A DNA stretch of 64,000 nucleotides from Hyphomonadaceae bacterium (GTDB taxonomy: Bacteria; Pseudomonadota; Alphaproteobacteria; Caulobacterales; Hyphomonadaceae), in contig JANSYM010000005.1 in NCBI GenBank assembly GCA_024742355.1, positions 62,001 through 126,000 on the forward strand, in the 5' to 3' direction. Shown here piece by piece: positions 9,237 to 16,675 of this stretch. How positions within the stretch are numbered: the stretch's first letter is position 1; each line of letters begins with the position of its first letter. The notes under the pieces were generated by a model. It saw only the letters and a program-made list of their open reading frames with translations, ran no database searches and was not told the origin of the DNA. A program made the position numbers and the translations under genes.

Positions 9237-10379
9237 TTGCGTATTGCAGCCCTTCTGATCAGCCTTTTAACTCTGGCCGGCTGCGGTCCGGCCATCAATC
9301 TGTCGGAGATTCCGGAACAGAGCGATGCGCCGCCTGTCTTCTCGATTGGCGAAGCGGAGAAGATCCGCATTGTCGGTTCGTCCACCGTCGCGCCCTTCTC
9401 GACCACGGCAGCCGAACAGTTTGGCGCGATTTCGGCCCACCCTGCCCCGATCGTCGAAACCAATGGAACCGGCGGCGGCTTCAAGACCTTTTGCCGAGCC
9501 ATCGGCCCGACAGAGCCGTCTATCGTGAACGCCTCGCGCCAGATGCGGGAAGGCGAGCGCGCTCTGTGTCGCGACGCCGGCATTGTTGATCCGATCGAGG
9601 TCAAGATCGGGTATGACGGCATCGTGCTCGCCAATCGCAAGCCGGGGCCGGTGCTGGACCTGACCAAGGCGCAGATCTTTCAGGCACTGGCCGCCAATCT
9701 GCCCGATGGCGAGGGCGGCTGGACCGCGAACCCGCATCGTCTGTGGAGCGACATTGATCCGGCGCTACCCGAAATTCGCATCCTCGTGTCTGGCCCGCCA
9801 CCGACCTCTGGCACCCGAGACGCTTTCGTCGAGATCGCCATGGAGGGCGGCGCGCGGCAAATCCCGGAGCTGGCCGCGCTGGAACAATCCGACCCGGAGG
9901 CGTTCCGCAATCGCGCCCATGAAATCCGCAATGACGGCGCCTGGATTGATAGCGGTGAGAATGACAGCACGATCATCAACACGCTCCTGCGCAATGACGA
10001 CTCGGTCGGCGTCGTCGGTTATTCCTTTCTCGAGCAGAATCTGGACCGGATCAAAGCCGCAACCATTGGCGGCACGCAGCCAACCTTCGAGAATATTGCC
10101 AGCCAAGACTATCAGGTCTCACGTAGCATGTATTTCTACGTCAAACGCGAGCACCTGCCGCTCGTGCCGGGTCTCACCGCTTTTGTTGAGGAATTTACCC
10201 AGGAAGACGCCTGGGGCCCGGATGGCTATCTCGCTGAGAAGGGCCTGATCCCGTTAATGCCGGATGATCGCGCCAATGTTCGCGCCGAGGCGCTCGCGGC
10301 GCTTACAGATCCGAAAAGTCCACCACCGTCAGAGGATGACCCGTCGCCTCCACAAACTGACGAAACCCTTCCCGGCTGA
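9237..10379 (+). CDS. PstS-like phosphate-binding lipoprotein with extended tail
   Basis: A 380-residue solute-binding protein of the PstS/PBP-like-2 family. It has lipobox LAGC (Cys16), the ligand-site motif IRIVGSSTVAPFS near residue 45, NGTGGGFKTFC, GYDGIVLANR and GPPPTSGTRDAF. The start is TTG with GAGGAGA six bases upstream, and the signal peptide follows directly, so the TTG is well supported. No pstCAB or phoU genes are adjacent, so it may serve a distant transporter or act as a phosphate sensor. The last ~26 residues, rich in Pro/Ser/Asp, are encoded over the 3' end of the opposite-strand deacylase gene and look like a secondary addition. Confidence 0.85.
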   Translation: MRIAALLISLLTLAGCGPAINLSEIPEQSDAPPVFSIGEAEKIRIVGSSTVAPFSTTAAEQFGAISAHPAPIVETNGTGGGFKTFCRAIGPTEPSIVNASRQMREGERALCRDAGIVDPIEVKIGYDGIVLANRKPGPVLDLTKAQIFQALAANLPDGEGGWTANPHRLWSDIDPALPEIRILVSGPPPTSGTRDAFVEIAMEGGARQIPELAALEQSDPEAFRNRAHEIRNDGAWIDSGENDSTIINTLLRNDDSVGVVGYSFLEQNLDRIKAATIGGTQPTFENIASQDYQVSRSMYFYVKREHLPLVPGLTAFVEEFTQEDAWGPDGYLAEKGLIPLMPDDRANVRAEALAALTDPKSPPPSEDDPSPPQTDETLPG

Positions 10380-10800
10380 TTGCAGTCGTGGCGGTGTTGA
10401 CCAGGGGGTGAAAATTAACCGTGTCGAAGCCCATCAGGGCGGCGTCCGCGATGAATTTCACGCGCTGGCCGGTATCATTCATCAACGCGAAGGCAGTGAC
10501 CGAGCCCGGCTCCACGCCGAGGCATTCAACCATCAGCTCGGCGCTGGCAAAGGAGAGCCGTCTTGTGCCGATTTTCTTGTGCAGCTGGTTGAGTTTCAAC
10601 TGACTGTCAGCCCAGGCCGAGATCAGGACGATCACGCCGTCCTTGTCCTTCATGAACAGGTTCTTGGTGTGCCCGCCGGGCATTGAGGCCTTCAGGTGGC
10701 GCCCCTCCTCGACGGTAAATGTGGCTGGGTGATCTACCGTATTGTGGTCGATTCCGAGATCATCAAGATAGGCGAACAGGTCAGATGGGCTTGCAGGCAT
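10303..10800 (-). CDS. YbaK/PrdX-type aminoacyl-tRNA deacylase domain protein
   Basis: A freestanding 165-residue editing domain of the YbaK/ProRS-INS family, which clears mischarged Ala- or Cys-tRNAPro. Motifs include HPATFTVEEG near residue 23, GGHTKNLFMKDKDG (the essential Lys is in the TKNLF segment), and the terminal block GFDTVNFHPLVNTATTAIS that is conserved in PrdX-like proteins. Conservation runs close to the C-terminus. Its last 26 codons lie antisense to the PstS-like coding tail. Confidence 0.9.
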   Translation of the reverse strand: MPASPSDLFAYLDDLGIDHNTVDHPATFTVEEGRHLKASMPGGHTKNLFMKDKDGVIVLISAWADSQLKLNQLHKKIGTRRLSFASAELMVECLGVEPGSVTAFALMNDTGQRVKFIADAALMGFDTVNFHPLVNTATTAISREGFRQFVEATGHPLTVVDFSDL

Positions 10801-10856
10801 GACGGCCTTGGGGCAGGAAATCGGCTCAGGGTCAAGACCGATGTGAAGGATCTCTC

Positions 10857-11591
10857 ATGCAGCTTGAATGCTACAAAATTCACGATGTCGCCCCGGAGAT
10901 TGTTCCGGGCCGCAGCAATCGCGACTGGATGGATGCGTTTCCGGACCGCCAGCCTTATCGCTGCCTGCCTCTGTCCATGGCCAATTCGACCGGCTGGGAA
11001 ATCCTCTGCCCGATGGATTTGAAGATCATCTGGAATGGCGGGCCCGGGAAGGATGATCTCAGCTTCAAGACGCGCGGCGATCCGCGCGCCATTCCATCCT
11101 TTGCCGACAGTCACTTTCAGCGCGGCATTGTCACCTTCCATACCGGCCACTTGTTCCGCACGCCGCCCGGCTGGGGCCTGATGACCATGGGCGCGCCGAA
11201 CTTTTTCAAGGACGGCATCGCGCCGCTGACCGGCCTCGTCGAGACAGACTGGCTGCCCTTCCCGTTCACGATGAACTGGCAAATGACTCGCCCCGGCGAG
11301 GTCATCTTCAAGAAAGGCGAGCCATTCTGTTTCATCGTTCCGATCGAGCATGGAAAGCTGGAAGAGATTGAGCCGGAGCGCAAATTGCTGCGCACCAATC
11401 CTGACCTGGAGAAAGAGTTTCATGGCTGGGCCGAGAGCCGCGGGAATTTCAACAAAAAGCTGGTCTCGGGCGACAAGGAAGCCGTCGAAGCCGGTTGGCA
11501 GCGTCATTATATGCGCGGCGAAAAACAGACCGGCGACAAGATTGACAGCCACGTCACCAAGCGCCGCCTGAAACCACCCAGGGATGTTTAG
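10857..11591 (+). CDS. DUF6065 family protein
   Basis: A 244-residue cytoplasmic protein of unknown function. I recognise it as DUF6065-like from the block YRCLPLSMANSTGWEILCP near residue 40, the HTGHLFRTPPGWGLM segment and the FPFTMNWQMTRPG segment. It has no signal peptide or membrane helix. The ATG is preceded by GAAGGAT, and the upstream gene is divergent. The domain name comes from recall of the family pattern and could not be searched; no biochemical role is claimed. Confidence 0.75.
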   Translation: MQLECYKIHDVAPEIVPGRSNRDWMDAFPDRQPYRCLPLSMANSTGWEILCPMDLKIIWNGGPGKDDLSFKTRGDPRAIPSFADSHFQRGIVTFHTGHLFRTPPGWGLMTMGAPNFFKDGIAPLTGLVETDWLPFPFTMNWQMTRPGEVIFKKGEPFCFIVPIEHGKLEEIEPERKLLRTNPDLEKEFHGWAESRGNFNKKLVSGDKEAVEAGWQRHYMRGEKQTGDKIDSHVTKRRLKPPRDV

Positions 11592-11663
11592 GGCCAGCTT
11601 GCCTTGATTTCCGTCCCGATTTCGCCCTGATTAAGCAGCAAGTTTCTGGGGACGGAGGGACTC

Positions 11664-12608
11664 ATGTCTACACGCGCATTGATTTTCGGAATTGGCCTGC
11701 TGGGCCTTGCAGCCTGCGGCGGTGGAGGCGGCGGCGACTATGAACGCTCGGCCGCGCCGCCCTCACCGGTGATGGCTGAAGACGCTGTCGAATTTGACGG
11801 CGCGGGGCGCATGAAGTCCGTTGCCGGATTGCAGAACGCCGCCGATGAGACGGCGCCTGAACCCGGCGCGGGCGAGCCCGGCGCGGAACAATATATCGCC
11901 TATCGCCACAGCCTCGGCCTGACCCTGCCGAAAGGCGAGGTCGACCCGCTCATGGCACTGCACACGCAAGCCTGCCGGGAAGCCGGCACCGCAACCTGCA
12001 TTGTCGTAAACTCCAATGTCTACAGCCAGGACGAGGATTATGCCTCCGGCAATCTTTCCATTCGCGCCACACCGGCCTGGATCGAGACCTTCATGGGCGG
12101 GGTGGAAAGCGACGCGCAAAAACTCGGCGGCGAGGTAACACAACGCTCGACCAGCGCCGAGGACCTGACGCGCCAGATCATCGATACTGGCGCCCGGCTC
12201 GAGGCTCAGAAAACCCTGCAGACGCGCTTGCTCTCGCTGCTCGAGCGGCGCGATGGCGAGCTTGGCGAATTGCTGCAGATAGAGCGCGAACTGGCGCGGG
12301 TGACCGGACAGATTGAGAGTATCGAAGCGCAGCTGAAAACATTGCGCCTGCGCGTCTCCATGTCGTTCCTGGACATTAATTACCAGACCAAGGTGCCTGC
12401 CTTTAGCGGCTCGCGGGAGAACCCGTTGGGCGAAGCGTTTGGCGATTTCTTCTACAACCTGTCAGGCGCGATTGCCGCTGTGATCACGGCTTTCGCGATC
12501 GGCCTGCCCTGGATCCTGCTGATCGGATTGTTCCTCTGGATCTGGCTGAAACTGATCTGGCCGCGCCTGCGCGGGAAGAAGAAGAAAAAGCCGGGGGCGC
12601 CGGCCTAG
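11664..12608 (+). CDS. DUF4349 domain lipoprotein with C-terminal membrane helix
   Basis: A 314-residue envelope protein. Lipobox LAAC gives Cys18 after a Gly-rich linker start. The DUF4349 core (about residues 75-245) includes CIVVNSNVYS, ASGNLSIRATP and a long coiled-coil of heptads around QTRLLSLLERRDGELGELLQIE. It ends with a hydrophobic helix WILLIGLFLWIWL and a basic tail RGKKKKKPG. Family function is unknown. An acylated N-terminus plus a C-terminal membrane anchor means both ends could be tethered. Its stop codon shares a CTAG block with phyR on the other strand. Confidence 0.82.
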   Translation: MSTRALIFGIGLLGLAACGGGGGGDYERSAAPPSPVMAEDAVEFDGAGRMKSVAGLQNAADETAPEPGAGEPGAEQYIAYRHSLGLTLPKGEVDPLMALHTQACREAGTATCIVVNSNVYSQDEDYASGNLSIRATPAWIETFMGGVESDAQKLGGEVTQRSTSAEDLTRQIIDTGARLEAQKTLQTRLLSLLERRDGELGELLQIERELARVTGQIESIEAQLKTLRLRVSMSFLDINYQTKVPAFSGSRENPLGEAFGDFFYNLSGAIAAVITAFAIGLPWILLIGLFLWIWLKLIWPRLRGKKKKKPGAPA

Positions 12609-13333
12609 GCCGATTGCACATTGATCAAAGCGTGTCCGATCACCGCTTTCAGATATTCTGGATCGAACGGCTTGGTGATCAGGTAGGATGGACCTTCATT
12701 CGTGGTCGACAGGTATTTTTCCGGATAGGCCGTGACGAACACGACCGGCACGCTGTCTGGCAGCTGCATCGCCGCGATTGCATCCGTGCCCTGTGAGCCA
12801 TCAGCCAGGTGAATGTCACACAGGACAATATCCGGGGTTTGCTCTTTGCTGATCGCCACCGCGGCGTCGGCGGTGATCGCGACCCCAATCACCTTGTGGC
12901 CAAGCCCTTCGGCCAGGCGTTTGAGCTGCGCCGAAATCAGAACTTCGTCCTCGATGATCAACATACGGGTCGCGGTTGAAGCGGTGAAATCGGCCTCCGC
13001 GATGATCAGCATTTTCTCAAGCTCTTCATCGCTGACGCCGAGGATCCGACGAACGGCGGCGTGCGGCAGGGCTTCAACCGCAATCAGCAGCAATGCCCGT
13101 CGTGCACGTGCGGCGGTTGATCCGGATAGTTGGTCGAGCTGTTGATCGAGCATGGCAAAAAGGCGCTCGCGATCGAACTCGGTTTCCTCGAAACTGGTAT
13201 CCATGGACAGATCGATGATCTGCTGCAGGACACGTTCGACGCAAGCGTCGCCCTTCACCGTGTCGCCTGTCGCCGCGCGCGCATAGCGACGCAGATAAGG
13301 CACCAGCTTTTCTATCCGTTCGGCTGTCCACAT
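12605..13333 (-). CDS. phyR: General stress response anti-anti-sigma regulator
   Basis: PhyR has a sigma-like domain (about residues 1-118) fused to a receiver domain (122-242). When phosphorylated, the sigma-like domain binds NepR and frees EcfG sigma factors. Receiver residues are clear: acidic pair Glu128/Asp129, phosphoacceptor Asp173 in VLCDIHL, Thr201 in FVTAYPE and Lys221 in TKPF. The N-terminal part has ECF sigma-like helices without an obvious -35-binding motif. It is divergent from nepR, 106 bp away, the classical alphaproteobacterial arrangement, with an HWE kinase alongside. No GGAAC-type EcfG promoter was visible in the intergenic region. Confidence 0.95.
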   Translation of the reverse strand: MWTAERIEKLVPYLRRYARAATGDTVKGDACVERVLQQIIDLSMDTSFEETEFDRERLFAMLDQQLDQLSGSTAARARRALLLIAVEALPHAAVRRILGVSDEELEKMLIIAEADFTASTATRMLIIEDEVLISAQLKRLAEGLGHKVIGVAITADAAVAISKEQTPDIVLCDIHLADGSQGTDAIAAMQLPDSVPVVFVTAYPEKYLSTTNEGPSYLITKPFDPEYLKAVIGHALINVQSA

Positions 13334-13439
13334 CTCATATTTCTCCGAACAAAACCAACTGCTTAAACCTCATTGACCTGACCCGAATTATTCGACTTTT
13401 GTCGCGAGGGGGAGCACAGCTGCGCAGGCGGGGGAGCTT

Positions 13440-13643
13440 TTGACACCAAAGCGTCGCAAATCAAGTCTGCCTGAGCAGACCGGACTGCCAAAAGTCGGCA
13501 GCGATCGCCTTGTCGAACTCGGCGATGCGTTGCGTGAACATTATGCAGAGATCGAGAAAGAACCGATCCCGGACCGCCTGCAAGCTTTGATTGATCGGCT
13601 GAAAGAGGCCGAATCCCGCGAACAGTCTGACGACCAGGATTAG
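13440..13643 (+). CDS. nepR: NepR-type anti-sigma factor
   Basis: A 67-residue small protein matching the NepR pattern: a helical core LVELGDALREHYAEIEKEPIPDRLQ with the Pro-containing linker between two helices and charged ends. NepR sequesters EcfG and is titrated by phosphorylated PhyR. Identity is supported by position, divergent from phyR and beside an HWE kinase. The best start is TTG at 13440, with GGGGAG only 3-4 bases upstream. There is no in-frame ATG or GTG upstream, so the start is the weakest part of the call. Unlike the usual layout, no ecfG follows; the stop overlaps the opposite kinase gene. Confidence 0.85.
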   Translation: MTPKRRKSSLPEQTGLPKVGSDRLVELGDALREHYAEIEKEPIPDRLQALIDRLKEAESREQSDDQD

Positions 13644-14635
13644 TCAAACGACACCTCGCCCGTCGCCAGGCTAAACGAGACCGGCACGGAGAATTTGAGC
13701 TTCAGTCCATCCGGGGCGAAATTCGGCTGAACATCTATGTTCGGCATCATGTCAAACAGCTGAAATCCGAAGCCGTGTTTTTCGGGAGCGCTCACATTGC
13801 TCAGCCCGGTTTCCAGCCATTCGGCGTGGAAGGTCTCCTGCTCAATCCACCACCGCGCATGCAGCCGGCCGGCCTCCTGAGACAGAAATCCATGTTTGCA
13901 GGCATTGGTCACCAGCTCATGGATCAACATCGACGCCGACTTGCTGGCGCGCACCGAAAATTTGACAGGCTCGCCCTCCAACACAACGCGATCGAGCGTC
14001 GGGCCTGCATAGGGTTCCAGTTCGGTGCGCAGGATATCGCCAAAGTCGAGCCCGCTCCAATGAGATTCCGTGAGCGACGCAAAATTGCGCCCCATCGCGG
14101 CGAGGCGCCCGTTAAAGCTCGTCAGAAAGGAGTCGATGTCATCTGAAACCAGGCCGGTCTGATCGGCGATGGACTGCACCACAGCCAGCGTGTTGCGGAC
14201 ACGGTGATTAAGCTCAGCTGTGACCAGATCGCGCTCTTTCCTGAACTGGTCGCGCTCGGTAACATCTTCCGATCTCTGGACCAGATAGTCGGCATTGCCC
14301 TCTTCGCAATGAACGCGAAACTGCGTGATCTGCCAAGTTCGATTCTCGAGACTCTTGTCGACAAATCGAAGATCGAGCACCTGCGGGTCGATCGCGACAG
14401 TCTCGCCGGAGAGAGTCTTCTCGAAGCTCTCCTTCACCTGCGCAATCCGTTCGGGCGTGTTCGGAAAGACATCGAAAACATAGCGCCCGATAATCTCCGT
14501 CCGGTGACGCTGGACAGCTCGGCAATAGGCATCGTTCGCGTCCACAAAGACCAGATTCTTGTTTAGAATCATCGCTGGATTCGGCATACGATTGAAAATC
14601 GTCTGGTGAATAGAGCTCCCCATTCTACGATACAT
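13640..14635 (-). CDS. PAS-HWE histidine kinase (PhyK-like)
   Basis: A cytoplasmic sensor kinase of about 331 residues. It has an N-terminal PAS domain (FNRMPNPAMILN ... GRYVFDVFP ... EDVTERDQF), then the HWE/HisKA_2 phosphoacceptor motif ELNHRVRNTLAVVQ, an N-box HELVTNACKHG, and the diagnostic WLETG (WxE) block. No membrane segment. Such kinases phosphorylate PhyR, and the gene adjoins phyR-nepR. Start uncertain: the frame is open to 14719, but residues before ATG 14635 look non-coding. ATG 14623 is another option, and none has a convincing ribosome site. Confidence 0.85.
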   Translation of the reverse strand: MYRRMGSSIHQTIFNRMPNPAMILNKNLVFVDANDAYCRAVQRHRTEIIGRYVFDVFPNTPERIAQVKESFEKTLSGETVAIDPQVLDLRFVDKSLENRTWQITQFRVHCEEGNADYLVQRSEDVTERDQFRKERDLVTAELNHRVRNTLAVVQSIADQTGLVSDDIDSFLTSFNGRLAAMGRNFASLTESHWSGLDFGDILRTELEPYAGPTLDRVVLEGEPVKFSVRASKSASMLIHELVTNACKHGFLSQEAGRLHARWWIEQETFHAEWLETGLSNVSAPEKHGFGFQLFDMMPNIDVQPNFAPDGLKLKFSVPVSFSLATGEVSFD

Positions 14636-14866
14636 AGGGTGAGTCGAATCGACGTCGAGCCCCCGAATTAGGGGACAAAAGCACAAACTGGTCAGATGAC
14701 CGAATTCACGGGCTTCCATCGGTTTTGAGAATGCCGCCTTTTGCTGTATTGTGACGCCATAATACCCCGGCTCAGGTCCACGCTGATCTGGCCCAAGGCC
14801 GTGGGAATATCTGGCAGGACGGTCTCACAACTGAAACTCCGATCAGCGCGTGAAAGGAGACCTTAA

Positions 14867-15421
14867 ATGGTTCGTTTTCCCCGCCTGCTCGCGGCCGTTC
14901 TTGCCGCCAGTTCGATCGCCCTTGCGGCTGAAGCTGCGCCCATCATCCGCGACGCTGCCACATTCGAATCCTTCCCGATAGAGGGCGTCAGTCTCGATAT
15001 GGCGCCTGAGGACGCGTTCAATCACCTGATCGCCAGCGGCTATGCCGCCGGCCCGATCGCGACCTATACAGACTGGGGCGCTGGATCGCTGAATTTCGAG
15101 CGCGGTTCATATGGCGGACCAAACGGCATTTCATCCGTCACATTGGGCCGCGCGCACGGGCGTCTCGCGATGATTACGCAAAGCCTCAACAAACCCGGGA
15201 TCGATGTGGCTGGCGAAATGAACACCGCCCGGACCCATTTCAGCGTGACCGGTGATGAACCCGATTGCCGTGTTAACCAGACAGGCACCTCTGGCAGTTG
15301 TGCCGCACGCGATGCGATGGAGCCGGTTAATGTTACGATGAGATACACAATGACCGTGATGCCGACCATGATCATGCGGTCGATTTCCCGGCCGCAGGAC
15401 CTTAAGGAAACCATGAACTAG
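14867..15421 (+). CDS. Hypothetical secreted protein
   Basis: A 184-residue protein with a clear Sec signal peptide ending ALAAEAAP (about residue 24). No family recognised. The mature protein has a FPIEGVSLDMAPEDAFNHLIASGY segment that recalls the opening of small secreted proteins with a DUF-type fold, two Cys residues around 135-145 (DDEPDC-type spacing to GSCAARD) that may form a disulfide, and a Met-rich C-terminus. AAAGGAGA precedes the ATG. Periplasmic location is inferred. Confidence 0.7.
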   Translation: MVRFPRLLAAVLAASSIALAAEAAPIIRDAATFESFPIEGVSLDMAPEDAFNHLIASGYAAGPIATYTDWGAGSLNFERGSYGGPNGISSVTLGRAHGRLAMITQSLNKPGIDVAGEMNTARTHFSVTGDEPDCRVNQTGTSGSCAARDAMEPVNVTMRYTMTVMPTMIMRSISRPQDLKETMN

Positions 15422-15604
15422 ACGCGCTTGCCTGATGAAAAAGGGGTTCGGACACGTCAACACGTCATTGCCCTAATATTTGGCGCGAACGTGTCGATTT
15501 TCCCCCGCTGAATTGTGGCGGTTTCGTGATATTTGCTACAGAACGCAAAATTGGCACGCAGCCTGCGTAGTCCCTTCCAGAGACAGTCGATGGAAGGATC
15601 CATT

Positions 15605-15958
15605 ATGCCATTATCGAAAGCCCAGTTTGGCACTCGAAAACCGCAAAGACCGGAAAATCCGAACATTCCCGTTCTGCGTCCGGCAGGGCGAGGCCGTCAA
15701 ATCCGGTCCACGGAACGTGACCCGAGATGGTGCGTGTGCGTGGTGACGTCCGAGAAAGAAACGACGGCGCAGCGCCAGGCTGTACGTGAAGGCATTATTC
15801 TCGACGCAGGCGATGCCGGCGCGCGGGTTCGGTTCCGCAGCAAAAGTCGCTTGCCGGGTACCGTCACGGTGAAAGCCTCCCGCATCGGCCTCAATCGCCT
15901 TGCCCGGGTTATCTGGCAGGATGAATTCGACGCAGGTCTGGCCTTTATTGACGGCTAA
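15605..15958 (+). CDS. PilZ-like domain protein with degenerate c-di-GMP motif
   Basis: A 117-residue protein. The C-terminal two thirds fit a PilZ barrel: RQAVR supplies the RxxxR motif, but the second motif reads DAGDAG where DxSxxG is usual, so the Ser/Ala is Gly. The end VIWQDEFDAGLAFID is typical of PilZ domains. The N-terminal 35 residues are basic and Pro-rich, likely disordered. GGAAGGA six bases before ATG 15605 fixes the start over the longer open frame. Binding of c-di-GMP is uncertain. The stop overlaps bolA by 4 bp. Confidence 0.7.
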   Translation: MPLSKAQFGTRKPQRPENPNIPVLRPAGRGRQIRSTERDPRWCVCVVTSEKETTAQRQAVREGIILDAGDAGARVRFRSKSRLPGTVTVKASRIGLNRLARVIWQDEFDAGLAFIDG

Positions 15959-16185
15959 GGCGCGCGGGTTTTGAGCGCCAGGGCGTGCAATTCGCCGCCC
16001 ATTTTGCCCTTCAGGGCAGCATAGACCATCTGGTGCTGCGCAACGCGGGTTTTCCCGCGAAACTGCTCAGAAACGATCTCGGCCTGCCAGTGATCATTGT
16101 CACCGGCGAGATCGGTCAGAATGATTTCCGCCTCCGGAAAGGCTTCACTGAGGAAGCCTTCCAGCGTGTCTCTTGTCATTGCCAT
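15955..16185 (-). CDS. BolA/IbaG family protein
   Basis: A 76-residue single BolA domain, about full family length. The conserved C-terminal part FRGKTRVAQHQMVYAALKGKMG carries the invariant His (in QHQMVY) that co-ligates the Fe-S cluster with monothiol glutaredoxins. A variable loop DLAGDNDHW precedes it. BolA proteins link Fe-S trafficking with iron and stress regulation. No glutaredoxin gene is adjacent in the window. It may be co-transcribed with the downstream-strand neighbour at 16200. Confidence 0.9.
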   Translation of the reverse strand: MAMTRDTLEGFLSEAFPEAEIILTDLAGDNDHWQAEIVSEQFRGKTRVAQHQMVYAALKGKMGGELHALALKTRAP

Positions 16186-16199
16186 GATTGATTGTCCCT

Positions 16200-16619
16200 C
16201 TAGGCTGGCAAAAAGCGCAACATGATCATCAAGAATCCAAGCGCCCCGCTGGTGCCCAGGGTCAGGCGCGTCATCTGCAATTTGTGCTCAGCGAACTCGG
16301 TGCGAAGCTGCGCAAATTGCAATTGAAGACCGCCGCTAGAGTCGCTCACCTCGCCACGCAAGCCGCTTCCAAGCGTATTCATCTCTTCGCGTAACTCGCT
16401 GCGAAGTTCGCTCATTTCTTCGCGCAGCTCGCCGCGAAGCTCGCTCATCTCGCCGCGCAATTCAGACCGCAGCTTGGTCATCTCCAGTTCGAGCTTCTCA
16501 TTGGTCACGAAGGGTTCTCGACTTTCCTCGACCAGGTCGACAATCGCATCCGACACTTCCGGCGCCAGACCGTGATTCGAAAGTGTTGATCGAAAAGCCC
16601 GAGTATCCATGCGACTCAT
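16200..16619 (-). CDS. Coiled-coil protein with C-terminal membrane segment
   Basis: A 139-residue protein. Residues about 40-100 form a repetitive coiled coil made of near-identical 11-residue units such as LRSELREEMSE and LRGEMSELRGE, and a hydrophobic helix SGALGFLMIMLRFL ends the protein. The architecture resembles DUF1640/CCDC90-type or small membrane-tethered coiled-coil proteins, but I do not assign a family. A second ATG is four codons in. It lies between bolA and ftsH on the same strand. Confidence 0.75.
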   Translation of the reverse strand: MSRMDTRAFRSTLSNHGLAPEVSDAIVDLVEESREPFVTNEKLELEMTKLRSELRGEMSELRGELREEMSELRSELREEMNTLGSGLRGEVSDSSGGLQLQFAQLRTEFAEHKLQMTRLTLGTSGALGFLMIMLRFLPA

Positions 16620-16675
16620 TTAAAGTATTCACCTATCAAGAGTCAAACAAAAAGTGAACAAACGCGCGCGAAGAC

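Noticed and set aside
13366-13380. TTAA-N7-TGAC near phyR as a CtrA box
   Set aside because: Only one half-site matches; the second is TGAC instead of TTAA.
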